Shown piece after piece: positions 13,718 to 26,151 of a stretch of DNA of 64,000 bases. Below the pieces are notes generated by a model, which was not told where the DNA came from, ran no database searches, and saw nothing but the letters and a program-made list of their open reading frames with translations. Source of the stretch: Ophioceras dolichostomum (taxonomy: Eukaryota > Ascomycota > Sordariomycetes > Magnaporthales > Ophioceraceae); contig PYST01000030.1 in assembly GCA_003049485.1 (NCBI GenBank), forward strand, positions 7,164 to 71,163, written 5' to 3'. Every line of letters begins with the position of its first letter. The stretch's first letter is position 1. The translations under genes were made by a program, and so were the position numbers.

Positions 13718-15951
13718 ATGCTGCAACCGCCGCCACAGCCTCCCACATCGTCTGATCCGGATCGCGACGGCTACGTGACGGGCGCGATGCAGGAAGACGA
13801 GGCGCGCCGCAGCTTCACCTCCCGAAGACCCGCTGCGCACAACCTGCCGCAGCAGTTCACACTACCGTCGTCGTCGTCCCGTCCGCACGAGATACCCAGT
13901 ATGGCTCCTAGTAACCCTCCTGCTGCTTCTGCATCATTTGCTGCTTCTGCATCTGCGTCCGCGTCTGCATCTGCACCTTCTTCTGCCCCTGCCTCTCCCA
14001 GGGGTGCACCCAGGGGCGCGTCCGGCGCGGCGGCGTCGGTCCAGGCCCACGCCCGTGCTCCGTCTATCCCAACCGGACGAGGAGCCGGGCTAGGACTAGG
14101 CAGTCTTGAGAACGCTAGGGCTCAGAGGACCCGGTCTTTGACTCCCAACCCTCCACCTCAAGCCTTCTCTGCCTTCTCTGCCTTCTCCACTCCAAGTTCA
14201 GCTCCAGGTCCGGCTCCAGGTTCGGGCCATGCTGCTTCTGCTATCAGCAGGGGCAGCCCTGCACCTCCAGCCTCCGGAACCTTCCGGCGGGCTCCTCCAC
14301 CGCGTACCCTCCCGTCCTTCAACTCTGTTCTGACCGCTCCCGCTCCAACAGGAGTATCCAGCGAAGCACTGAGCCCGCTGCCCTCGAGCGTTGCTTCCAG
14401 CGTCACCCCGGGCAGCACTCAAGGCGGCTCCCAGCAGTCGCCGGCGGCCGGCAGCGGTATATACTACCACCAGCCAGGGCAGTGGCCGACCCCGGGAGGT
14501 GGCAATGGCCCGTCATACACGCTGAGCTCGACGACCAATATGCTCCAAGGACCGTCAGCCACCTCCTACCACAGCAACGCCACCGCGAGGGCCCAGGCGC
14601 CGTCATATTCCTCGGGTGCCCTGCAATATCTCACCAACCGGAGCCCGCCGTCGGCTCCGGGCGTCGAGGGCTCACTCCCCCCTTTCACTGATTCCCTCCA
14701 CTCGTTCGCACCCCCCTTGGCCGGCGGAGCAGGAGGCGGAAACCCAGCAGCCCCGCCGCCGCCCCTGCCGACGCTGCCTTCGCAGGGCCAACTGCTGAGC
14801 TCACAGGTGCCCGCCTCGCATGCAAGCTCACAGGCTCCCACGCCAGCGAGCGCCCCCGCATCGAGCGACAGCTACCGCACGCAGCCGACGCACGCGTATT
14901 CCCCCTACCCGCCAACCTCCTCTTCCTACCTGCCGACGACGACCTCACACTTCCCGCCGCCGACGTTCACCGCACATTCGTCGCCGCCCCACCTGTCGAC
15001 AGTCACGACCACGGCGGCCAGCTCGCGCGGCGTCCTGGCCTCGCAAGGCAGCCCGTCGGCGCTGACCGGCATGCTGGCCCACCCGTCGATATCGATGGCA
15101 GCCTACCCGCCAGGCCAGCGGCCCCTGTCAGGCCACTCCGCGGCCACCGGGTACGGCTCCGCCCACTTGAGCGGCGGCGGCATCCACGGCATGAACCCCG
15201 TCATGTCCAACATCGCCAACCCCGGCGCGCCCCTCTCGATAGTGGGCTCCATGGGGGCGTTCTCGGCGGGCCTCTCGCACAGCCAGGCCCACCACGGCCA
15301 CGATACGTACGGCAAGTATCACCACATGGGCGGCCGCGGCAACGGGTACGGCCAACACCAGGAGCGGCCCTTTAAGTGCGACAGGTGCTCCCAGTCGTTC
15401 AACAGGAACCACGATCTCAAGCGCCACAAGCGGATCCACCTCTCGGTGAAGCCGTTCCCTTGCACATTTTGCGAAAAGAGCTTCTCTCGCAAAGATGCAT
15501 TGAAGGTTAGTGCAGATGAGTGCAGACCCAGCCGGCCCAATCCCCCAGCCCCCCTCTAATATACACTTGCTACACTAGCCGAAAATGTTTCTTCCTAAAA
15601 CGCGTGTTTTGGGTAAGTGGGCATATATACTGACACAGTCCACTCGAACAGCGTCATCGCCTCGTCAAGGGGTGCGGCAGCAGGGAAGATGGCAACACCA
15701 GCAACAGCAACGCGAACACTGAGGGTGCGAACGCGAACAACCCTTCGGACACGAACCCCGCGGATGTGAACATGGATTCCAACGTCAAGTACGAGGAGAG
15801 CGAGGAGTCCGAGGAGCCGCCTCTACAGGTCGAGACGACGACGCAGACGAACAACCCCTCCGTGTCGAACCACCAACAACAGCAAGGGCATCCGAGCCAT
15901 CCGCCTCACGGCCATCATCCAAGCCATCAACAACAACACCATTTCTCCTAG
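13718..15951 (+). CDS. C2H2 zinc-finger transcription factor
   Basis: Two exons, 13718-15505 and 15652-15951, joined in phase 0 across a GT-AG intron, give 695 residues. The start is the first in-frame ATG; the frame is open upstream to a TAG at 13313. The protein is mostly disordered, rich in Ala/Ser/Pro/Gln, with alternating Ala-Ser near the N-terminus. The DNA-binding part is near residues 552-606. Finger 1 is classical (C-x2-C-x12-H-x3-H, core FNRNHDLKRHKRIH). Finger 2 (core FSRKDALKRH) ends in Cys, C-x2-C-x12-H-x5-C, and is cut by the intron just before its final RH. The linker is LSVKP rather than TGEKP. The C-terminal exon is Asn/Glu/His/Gln-rich. A nuclear sequence-specific regulator is inferred; the target genes are unknown. 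It does not match the fingers expected of Crz1, Msn2/Seb1 or Nrg1-type factors, so no symbol is given. Confidence 0.85.
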
Positions 15952-18900
15952 CGAGAGGACGCGCTCGACACTCCGCGTCCGGCAGCAAAGGTCTTTCCGC
16001 AGAACGGAGACGACGATGGCAGCATGATCCGGAGCAGGGGTATTGTTGGGCATAGTATCGGTGAGAGTGGCTGGACTTTCAGCAGCAGCAGCTTAAGGGT
16101 AGAGGGCTACTCGGGTATGATAGGGAGACGGGAGGGCAGCAAGAGCAAAATCGAGAGCGAGAGTCGAAGGACGAAGGCAGGCGGCGGCGGCGAACGAGAA
16201 CGAACGCCACGGCCATCGTCGATCGAGGTCGACGCCATCGACGTAGCCTGACCACCACGTCTCATCGACGACAACATAGAGCTCCTCTTTCCTATCAACC
16301 GTTCTTAACAGTCCCGATTAAACTCAACACTCTATCTACTCGAACCCGAACACATACGCACGACTACTGCCTGCATGTATGCAGCAAAACAAACAAACGA
16401 CAAAACAACGACCGACACGAACTCAAAAAACCCAACACAACAAAACAACAACAACAACAGGCAACAACGAACGATATGCGCGCACAAAAAAAAAACAACG
16501 GGACACAAAACTTTGTAGAAATCGGCAGACAAAGCTGGCAAGGCAAAGGCAAGGCAAAGGCAAGCAGGCGTCACGGTCACGGCGGCGGCTTCATCAAAAA
16601 TACTGGGGAAAGGAAAGAAAAAGGGGGTTGTCGTCGGTTTGAGTGCGGGTTCCTGACTTCAGGTTCCAACGAACCGAACTGACGAAACCCCCCCCTAAAA
16701 TAATAAATTTCCTTTGTTTTTGTTGTTTGTTTTTTTGTTTTGTTTCTTTTCTTTCCTTTTTCCTCTCGGCTGGTTGAGTTTTTCTCTTCATTTGGGTTTC
16801 TGGTTGGATTCCATGGATTGGTTCTCTTTGGTGGGCTATTCTTGTTTATTACTATACCTTATGATTCGGATCGATGGGCTCGGACGAGCCAGATCCTATT
16901 GACGGCCTTTCGGTTTTTTGCGGGCAATGTTTTTTGACTTCTTGTTTTTTCTTCTATCTTGTTAGACTGGAGTGGAGGAAAGGGAGCTTGTTCGAGGGGA
17001 GTTTGGATGTGGTTCGTGTTGTTGGCTTTGAGTGTCGTCTTTCCGGCCGAGGACTGAGGGGGCGAGAGGGCTTGAGGGATCGATGCTGGGGTTGGAGGTT
17101 CGGTGTCCCCGTCGACACTGCTTCTGTCTTTGGCGTTCGTTGGTCCTTTGGGCTGCTTGTTTGTCGGTTCTTCGCTGGCCTAGGCGCCGTATTACCAGCC
17201 AGCGTCTCTCCTTTCCCATCTTCAACTGACACCCTTTCCCTACTATTTATTTGTTTCACGTTCTTGACGATTGTATTCTATATCATACCAGTCTCGTTCT
17301 CACAAAATCCTTCATTTTCGTGGCATCGGCTCTCAACCTGTTGGGATCCCCAACATGGTATGGTATTGGAGTCATCGGTTTGGTTTTGTCTTTCGAGAGC
17401 GAGAGCCTTTGTTTCTGGCGATACCAAGTATGGCGGTGGCAGTTATTCCGTAGCGGAGCCTGCTTTGCGACTACTAAGTATTTTCTCTTCTGGAAACGAT
17501 GAATACCAGGTCATTCATTACTGATGATCATATTAATTTTCCTCATTTCATCACTGCAGAGCTTGCTCAGAGAGTTGGTTGAGACTGACTACGAGTAGAA
17601 GATACACTACTCTCTCAGCCTTCTCCAAATGAGGCACGCACTCAGCCATTACCCCTCGAACATGATGAACTGGAGTGCTTCAAACATTCAGGTCGTTCAT
17701 CATTCAAGAATTGAGTTTTTGAAGCGGAGCCTGACAATAATGCGATTGAGAATCACGAGGTAAGTAAATAGTCACCAAGGCGTCAACAGCCACTAGACTT
17801 TAAACAAGCCATTTCCCGCCTGAATGGAAGCTCCAACGCAGCATGAAAGCATGTACTGGCAATGCGGTAGTGCATACGTCTGTCTCCTCCCTCGAGGCTG
17901 TCATTATTCGTGGCGAAGTCCGGGGGTCAGCATCATACATAGCTGAAAAGGCTGCGTCCGAACGCAATGAAGATTCTTCCCAGCTCAACACATCATGAAC
18001 AAAACAGGCTCTCCTGTACAGACTTCCAATATATCTGCTGGAGCAAAAAAGAAAACAATACGAATTGGATGACAACACTCGGGAGCGTTTCCTCACGCGC
18101 CGAACAAGCTATCAGGGGTATCATGACCAGGAGAAGAGTCATCTGCACAACCACACTGCGGCTGAAATGTATGTATCGAATAAGTCAGAGAAGCGCCCCC
18201 CCTCGCTCTTGATCCTTGTCCCCCCCCTTCCCTGCCTGACTGCATCGTCAGCTCCATTTTTATCTCTTTTTGGCACCAGAAAGAATAAGAGTTTCTGATA
18301 TTGGCGCTGTTTTCTTTCATCCACCCCCTCCGATGCCACTGACATAGCGGCTCGAGAGACCAGTCTTGCTTGAAAAGAAGTTTGTGCCAAAAAAAATTGG
18401 TCACCATTGCTCATCGCGGGCCGCAAGGAGGTCAGGCTGGAGACGAACTGGAGAAAAAAAAGACGCACTTTGGTTACAGGAGACGCGGCAGTAAGGAAGA
18501 CCTGCAGAAATGCATCAGCTTGCAAGCCCAAGTAAGCAACATGAGGGTTCGAGAATAGCCAGACGGGCAATCCGGTTTGAGGGAAGCGCTCGAGGTCCTG
18601 TCTGATATTGGTAAGCCAGCCGAGAGAGCCAATATTGACCTTTGCCGGGTCACCATCTCAGCACACACCGCTGGCTGCAGCCCGAAATGGGTGGCCCACC
18701 CAGCCATGTTGGCGCCAATTACATACGAACGAGAGGTCCATTTTGGCATTAAAGAGGCTAGAATAGAACAAGGGCGTCTGCTGCCGAGAGGCTGGTCGGT
18801 CGGTGACCGAATACGTAATAGCCGGAAGTTGCCGGCTCACGCAGCTAGCGATAGGCAAGTAATCGAACGGGAGGAACAAAATTACCATGAAGTTGGCCGT

Positions 18901-19856
18901 GGAAGCAGAGACCCAAGTCAGGAAAAGGAAATGTGCCTTCTTCCCATTACGGCACTGCGGTGGGGGTTGATGGCGGCCGTTCATCAGCGGACAAGGGGCG
19001 ATTTGGTGAAATTTCTCACCCCCTGATAGAGGCGCCCCCTGGCAAACCGCGGACAGACAGAGCCTTGAGGGTTTGTTTTCGTTACCCCCAGAAGAAGGCC
19101 GGGAACTTCCCGGCACGTCCAGACCACCCCCCTTTCCTAGGCTGACAAGGTCCATCCTCCTTTTCCCTCTCGGCGTCCATTTTGATACCTCGAGGGAGGG
19201 TGGCTCGCCGGCGGATAGACATACTTCCAGTTTTGATGATAAAACAAAAGCCCAGCCAACGAAGACTCATGGGCCTTCTTCTCTTCCAAAGTCCCATCCC
19301 CTGTTGTAATGTAGGCGCCCACCATGCACCGCTCCTAACTCCTCCCGGTTTGTTCTCAAACCTTCGTTCCAGTGCCCTGTGCCTAACCACCGAGTAGTGG
19401 AACGATGAAGAGACAAGGGAGAGCGGTCAGTGTCAGAACGCAATTGACCCCCGGCCCGGGGCGAGATCAGGCTGAGGAAAATACCGGGCGAAGTCGCCCG
19501 ACCAACCCCTCCATGAGCATCATGGCGAGCCTCCGCCTTGATAGGCGTCGAACTAGCCAGAGCCACGAGGCTGATATGGCTCGCTCTGCTTAACAGAGAG
19601 GGCGTCAAGACACGGCAAGAAGCAGAAACAAGCGGTCGTCCTTTTTTCGTGTCTGGCCTCACTGTTTGTTTACTCGTCGATGGTTCCGAGGACTGATGTC
19701 GCACGAGACATTCCCTCCATCTAGTCTTCCCCTTCTTCCCACTTGCCCTTTCACACATCAACTCCATTCTTACTTACCCTCGTCACAGCAAAGTTACAGG
19801 TACATCTACACCTCCTCTGCTCTGTTCTCCCACTCCGGAGCCGGCAGACAAAAGTC

Positions 19857-19880
19857 AGTCCGTCCGTCCGTCCGTCCGTC
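19857..19880 (+). repeat. GTCC tetranucleotide microsatellite
   Basis: About six consecutive GTCC units in a non-coding context. Confidence 0.7.
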
Positions 19881-22800
19881 CCGTCTGCTCCTCTTGTGCT
19901 TACCCAGAATGTCTGCCTCCTGACTCTCGTGGAACACGGCATTCATGTACCCCAATGCGGATGGCTTGCTCCGATCTTTCCGCCAGTCGTCAGGCATCCA
20001 GGTATCCATCTACTAGTACGTACGTGGAGGGGAAGGAGGGCACAAGCCAGCATAACTACCTACCTGGGAGGCAGTCCAAGACTGGCTGGCGTCACGCTAC
20101 GCGTCATTATTGGCAATTTGTCATACCCGCAGCAGATTCGAGTCGGGCAAGTGGTAGGTAGGACGGCGACCGCTCGGAGTCAGACCTCGTCCTCCTTGTC
20201 GTCGTTCGGTCCAAGGAAATGGGACGGGGGCTTTGCTCGTGTTCGCCCCATTGGACTGGGCCCGAGCCAAGGGAAGCACAAGAAGGTGGACGCGCACATG
20301 GAGCTGCAAAAGCCGTGATGCCGATGGCTGATTGCTTGCTGCCGCTATAGAGGTCTGTCTTCTTTTTCTTCTGCCTAGGCACATACATACCCGCCATCTT
20401 CTCCCATGTCACGAGGGCAAAGATGCTGTAACGAAAATCTTCAATTTGCAGGGAGCCCGGTCGTTCGTTCGTGTCTGTGAGACAGGTCTCTGATGGCAGC
20501 AGCGGCGGCGGCACTTTTCAGCTCTTTGTGTTTCGATTTCCCCGCCCTCTGAAATTTTTTGGAACACCTCCTTTTCGACTCACCTATTTTTCGTAATTCA
20601 ACTACTACCCATTTCTTTTTCTCTCCTTCAACCCCTGGAGAAGGCGGAGACTCCGCCGGAGGTCTCACCCTGCTCACCCGGGCACGAACTTGCCTATGTG
20701 TTCCCGTCCTTCTTACTAATGCATTCCCTGATCCTTCCTGGTCTCTGAGTACAGTCTCTGTTTTGCTTACACCCTTCTTGCCCTGTTTGTAGAGAGGGCT
20801 ATGAGAGAGCTATTGGCTTTCGCTTCTACAAGAGGAACGTCGTCGAATTAGACTCCTGGAGCCTCCCCCTTGTTTAGGCGGCATGCGAGATGCAGCCAGT
20901 GCACGCGCGGTAGTAGTGCCGAGCGACAGCCGAGCAGGCAGCAAACCACAGGGAGGGTGTGTGTCCAGAATTCAGTTTCCCTGGCTGTTGTTGCTCGCAG
21001 TCTCCACCACTGCTCGCGATAATGATGGTGGTACTGAAGACGGGAACACGGCCTCTTGCCCCATTCGGATGGCATCGTGGAACATCTGGGTCTTATTATA
21101 CTGTGTCATCCTGTCAGGGCTAGGAGTGTTTGCGTTATCTCTATTCCCGGTGCCCGCCGGAGACATCTCTGGATATCTCCGGCCGGCGGTCGTCCTACGA
21201 ACTACTTAGATTCTGGTCTGAGCTAAGCCAGAGAAAATGAGAAGGCAAGGGGAGGTGAAGGGAGGCAGAGCTCTGTGGATTTTCATTGTGGTGCTGGCGG
21301 CTAAAATCGCATGGTCACTCCTATTCCTGCATGGAGAGGTACGCGGATGCACTGTGCCTCTGCAACGCCTTCTTTGAGTGGAAACAAAGTAGCTTTTATC
21401 CTTTCTGTGAGTGGCCTCTAGGTAGCTGTCTTTCCCTCGCAATATGCTAAGACGACGTGTTCGACGCATTTCTGGGTTACTACGAGTATATTACCCATAT
21501 TACCTTGCGGTGGTGGCTTTCAGGGGCCTATCCGTGCGCCCAGTTCGCGCCGTGGACGCCGGGATGGGAAGACCTCGTTTGTCCGGATCCGGGTCCCGCT
21601 GCCGGTTCGAGCCTTTGAACCTTCACTTACAAATCGGAGCTACCATGCGGGTCATCCAGCTCCGCCGCCACGAAAGGCGGGTTGTTCATCCGTGGTGAGG
21701 GCCGAAACTCATAGGAGCCTAGAACGGCCCTATTTCGTCACCGTCTGGATGCTATGTACTTTTGCTATCCATAGGGAAACGAGCTTGTAAGTTATGCTCA
21801 TTGGCTGTGACAAGGAGCCTTCACATCACTTCGGCCTTGCGCTGGCGACCCGACGGGATAAAAACGGGAGGATTAGAAGAAGCACGAGTCCTGGCGACCG
21901 CTGCCACGAGTCCTAACGGCCAAGCTGGAGACCTGTCGCCCGCTGACACTATCACATTCATCCATCACACCCACAGGCTCGAGAGAATTAGGTTCAAACC
22001 CCGGAATCTTCCGTTTACCTTCTTGTACTTGGACGGTGAGCCAAAAAGTGCGGCAGCAACGAGCATCTGGGCGATTTCGATGTGTTTCGAAGGCAAGCCA
22101 CCTCTGTCAGGGGCGACGAGACTTGTTTGTTGTCCCATTGAGTTATAATGGGGCAGATAGTGGGCAGGTGGGAGCATTCACATCCCAGACCGGACGTGCG
22201 TACTCGGAACTTTTGCTGAAAACAAGCTCATCTTCTCCGCACTCCATACGCACTGGACCGGTTCCAAATCATCCAAAACGAGCGCATACCGCGTGCAGGG
22301 CTCTCTTTATCAGGAAACCAACTCACCGGAGCCGCAGGGAATACCGGAGCGAGGATTCGGCATCACTGCCAGTTCTGACCAAACTCCAAGCCACATTGCC
22401 AAACGGAACACGTCAGGGCCGACTTTCTGGTCGTCACATGCTGGCTTGACGGGTTCGAATCTGGCTTGTTGCTGCCCGTCCGCCCGTTGGGCCCGGCCTC
22501 GCACCGGCCTCGCACATGTGGCCGTGGCAAGACACGGTGCTTGAGAAGACAAGGGATCGAGAGGAGGTATCTCGATTTCGTCTGGTCTTCAGTCTCAATG
22601 TAGTCGAAGGAATGGGTGACAAATCGTGCATCGATGCCCCGTCCCGATTGCAGAGATAGCGAGGGCGTAACAATCATCGCGTGAGGATTACAGATGGATG
22701 GTAGGAGGGTAGGTACGTAGTCCCTGACTCTTCACGGGATGGTTTTGATCTGTGACATCCTGCCGTCGGACCACTGGTCTGGACAGATGCTTGGCTCAAC

Positions 22801-25200
22801 ATGCTGGCGAGTCCGAAGACGGAGTGGGAAGGTTGAGGAGAGAAGGGAGAGTGAGCTCAGATATATGGACGGACTGCCGACGGTAAAAAGAGCGTCCGGT
22901 AGCTGTGTTGCCAAATATGTAAAATTGCCACCAAGTCATGCCCAACTTAGGTGCGAGTTGATGGACTTCCACTAGAACGACACAGTGGAACAGCACACTG
23001 GAACGACGTCACCGTGCCGTCCACAACCACCAAACCTCGAACAATGGAGCAATCATACGCAGACTGGCTGCCAACATTCGGAGGCCGAGACGGCCAAGAA
23101 CGACGAGCTTCTCATCACCAAGCGGTACCGTTTCATCGGCGTGAAGGACGGACCGCCAAGCCCCCCTGAGGCTCATGCAAGGATTGGCGGTCGGAGAAAT
23201 AAGAATAACCCCCCAAAAACAAGCCTCGATCGTGAATCCCAGGGCGGCGATAAGCTTCATCGTGGTTCTTTCGTGGAAGAGGAGTTCACGACTTCCGCAA
23301 AATCCTATTTCCCGCCCCATGCCACAGCGTTGAGACCTCCTAGCCAGGCCATACCGCTGGAGTTTCGGTGCGAGTCCTGTTTTGTTTGCTCGATGTAGCA
23401 CAAGTGCCACGTACTGAAGAAATTTCAGGCAGGGCCAAGCCTCGGGACTCACCGAGCACAAGCAGCATAGAGACTTGAAGCAGATGCCCTGTACGCCAAG
23501 AAAATGCGTGTCGAGGAAAAGAGACACGCAGAGGGCGAGGAGGCTAGGAAGATCGCCGGATTCGAAGGGTGGGTGGTGCAGTGCGGCCGACGTATATCAG
23601 ATGAAATAGGAGATCTCGGGGTCGTTAAGTCGACTTTGGGGATTTTGAGACGGCTTCCGAGCGCATCTCGGGACACGAAACAATAATAGAAAAACAAGCT
23701 CAGGGGAAAAAAGAGAGTCTACCTCCCCAGCCCAGCGCGATGAGAAGGAATCAACAAGAAATGAGTCTGGAAGTCGAGGAAGTATCGGTACTTTTTGTCC
23801 CACTCGGTCTGACAGCGGGGAACCCATGAAGCTGCACCATTGGCCAAGAGCTGCATAGGAGGGGTGATACACATGGAGAGCCACTTGCCGTTTTCGGCAG
23901 CTTTTGAGTCGTCTCTTCTTCAATGTCGAGCACCGCAGCGCGTCTACCAATTCGAGGCTAAATAGCGCGAGTGAGCGAGGACACAAAGAAGAAGCAAGTG
24001 AGGTAGCTTGGTGTAAGAAGAAGTCGGGGGAGGAAAGGTGGCATGCGAGTGGCGCTTGCCAACGACTTGAGCAAGTTATCCTCATCAGCATCAGCGGACC
24101 TCGATTAGGCGTATATGTGTGCAGGGGCAAGGCATGTGTTGACTGCCGCAACGGCCTCACGGCGTCGAAAGTGAGCACGTTTCTTGTCATGGTTCATGCC
24201 TCCTTCATAGCACTATCAAATTGCTGTTGGCAAGAGGATCGGGTCCCTGGATCTCGGCCTCGCCCTTCAACCTCAAATCCTAGACCACCGCCCCCGGCAA
24301 AAAGTGCATCTCTCTGCTTCCATAATTTCTCAATTTGACCTTCCCACCTGCGCCGCCTAGCAGCTCCTCCCTCGTGCCACAAGAGAACGAACATACAATC
24401 CCGACGGTAGGAAGGCTCAACCAGTGGCAGGGGAAAGAGAACAATAACAGCACGAAGTAATTACTTCTTTCCCCGAGTTCTATTTACTTGGCGTCTGGCA
24501 TCAAGCCAACCCAAGGCAAGCAAGGTGAAAACTGCCATTCGCGGACCATCGCGACACGTTCTGTTTCGATCTTTCCCCCTCACCAGTGCACCGGTGACCT
24601 CCAACAAACGCAAACTTGCTCGTTCGGCCGCCTCGCATTTCCTCTCACCACCTTGTCACCCCCACCACCCACCCCGGCGCCGATCCGTCCACCCTGGAAA
24701 CCACTGACACGGGAAGCTGAACATTCCAACCAAGACCATCCAGGATCCAGACCGTCCATCCGGCACCGACCTCCAACCACTACCAGGGGCCCTGCCGTCT
24801 TGTGCACGTATGTATACGTTGTATCCATTCTTTGTCCTCTCGTTAGTGTCCCCGTCGGTCCCTTGCTTGCTTTGATTGAAGATCGACATATATCGTCCGT
24901 CCTGCCCGACCACAACCACCAACCTCAGCCTCCCTACACCCATTCTGCCTTCCTCTCCTGCAGCAGTCCGATTTTTTTTTTTTTTTTAATTTTGTGTTCC
25001 CGTGTTCCTGCAGCGCAGAAGCGCCTCCGTACCTCTCGTCCTCCCAGGCTAAAATAGGTCGCATTTCAACCGACCTTTCCTTTTCCCTCTTTCTCTCCTT
25101 CCTCTTTTCCTTTCCCCCATCTTCGTCTGCGTTCTCCTCGTTCTGTGGTTGATCCATTTTCGTTTCGTGCTAGCCGCGAACCGACCGATTCCACCCCATC

Positions 25201-25259
25201 TACCACTACCACCACCACCACCACTACCACCACCACAACCACCACCACTACCACCACCA
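25201..25259 (+). repeat. ACC trinucleotide microsatellite
   Basis: About 59 bases of ACC units with a few ACT/AAC interruptions, within the presumed promoter or leader of the Ctr-type transporter gene that starts about 115 bases later. Confidence 0.75.
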
Positions 25260-25373
25260 AACGCACAAACGTCACTTCCTCCTATCCCGGGGAACACCTA
25301 GGTTGCGCACGTTAGCCAATAAAGAAATAACAAGTCAATTTTAAAGGCAAGGCAACGTAAAAAAGCCGCCATC

Positions 25374-26151
25374 ATGATCTTCCCTAGACACGGCGGCGAG
25401 GACCATAGCTCGATGCCGGGCATGGCCACCGGCAGCAGCACGACCGACACGACGACGGGCGCGGCAGCCGCCGAGGCGCACTCGGACTCGAGCAGCGGCA
25501 TGATGATGATGATGTCCGTCTTCCAGACCGACATGGACACGCCTCTGTACTCGGAGCGCTGGACCCCGTCCACGGTGGCCGCCTACGCGGGGACCATCAT
25601 CTTCCTCATCGCGCTCGGCTTCATCTTCCGCTGCCTGATCGCCGCCAAGGCCTACCAGGAGGCCCGCTGGCTCGACGCCGAGGTGAACCGCCGCTACGTC
25701 GTCGTCAATGGCAAGCTGCCCCTCTCGGAGCGCATCTCGCGCGACTCGCTCGCCAAGAAGATGACACTGACCGAGAACGGCGTGGAGGAGGACGTCATGG
25801 TTGTCAAGAGGCATGGCCACGTCCGCCGCCCTTGGAGGATCACCGTCGATCCCGTCCGCGCCGTCATTGACACGATCATCGCTGGGACTGGCTATCTTCT
25901 GTGAGTGCTGCTTTCCGAACCTACCCTACTCCTACCTACCTACCTACTCCTACCTGCAGTCTATAAGCGTCGTGCAAATTATCACTGCACCTCTGCTGCC
26001 AGTTGACTAACCCTTCTTCTTCTCTCTCCCCCATCCATCCAGCATGTTGGCTGTCATGACCATGAACGTCGGCTACTTCATGGCTGTTCTCGGTGGCACA
26101 TTCCTGGGCTCCCTCGCCGTCGGTCGCTACGCCACTCACGGCGAGCACTGA
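25374..26151 (+). CDS. Ctr-family copper transporter
   Basis: Exons 25374-25900 and 26043-26151 (phase 2, GTGAGT donor, CAG acceptor) encode 211 residues. Ctr proteins form trimers that move Cu(I) across the plasma or vacuolar membrane. The N-terminus is His/Met-rich with a run of five Met. Three membrane segments are visible: about residues 63-90, 164-184 and 187-203. After a long Lys/Arg/Glu loop, the second segment carries the family's MxxxM motif (M177 and M181), and the third has the GxxxG packing motif (GGTFLG). The intron splits the codon immediately before M177, so the motif depends on correct splicing. The start is supported by GCCGCCATC directly before the ATG. I saw no exact TTTGCTCA-type copper-response element in a quick read of the upstream region. 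Whether it acts at the plasma membrane (Ctr1/3-like) or the vacuole (Ctr2-like) is undecided. Confidence 0.9.

Larger units (their letters stand above)
15952..25373. other. 9.4 kb stretch without a recognisable gene
   Basis: The first 1-1.5 kb after the zinc-finger stop is A-rich then T-rich and probably holds its 3' untranslated region. Beyond that, short frames on both strands show no family resemblance and no coding-type codon bias. Simple sequence includes GTCC repeats (19857-19880), a 16-base T run (24972-24987) and ACC repeats (25201-25259). The last kilobase is C/T-rich on the plus strand, as fungal promoters often are, and probably serves the copper transporter gene. A CCAAT box lies at 25316-25320. 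Confidence 0.6.

Noticed and set aside
13718..15951. Assignment of the zinc-finger gene to Crz1, Nrg1/CSP-1 or Msn2/Seb1
   Set aside because: The finger sequences and the C2HC second finger do not match what is known of those families, so only a generic C2H2 regulator is called.
21985..22010. GGTTCAAACCC resembling a tRNA B box
   Set aside because: The flanking bases do not form a five-pair T stem and no A box, anticodon arm or acceptor stem could be built around it.
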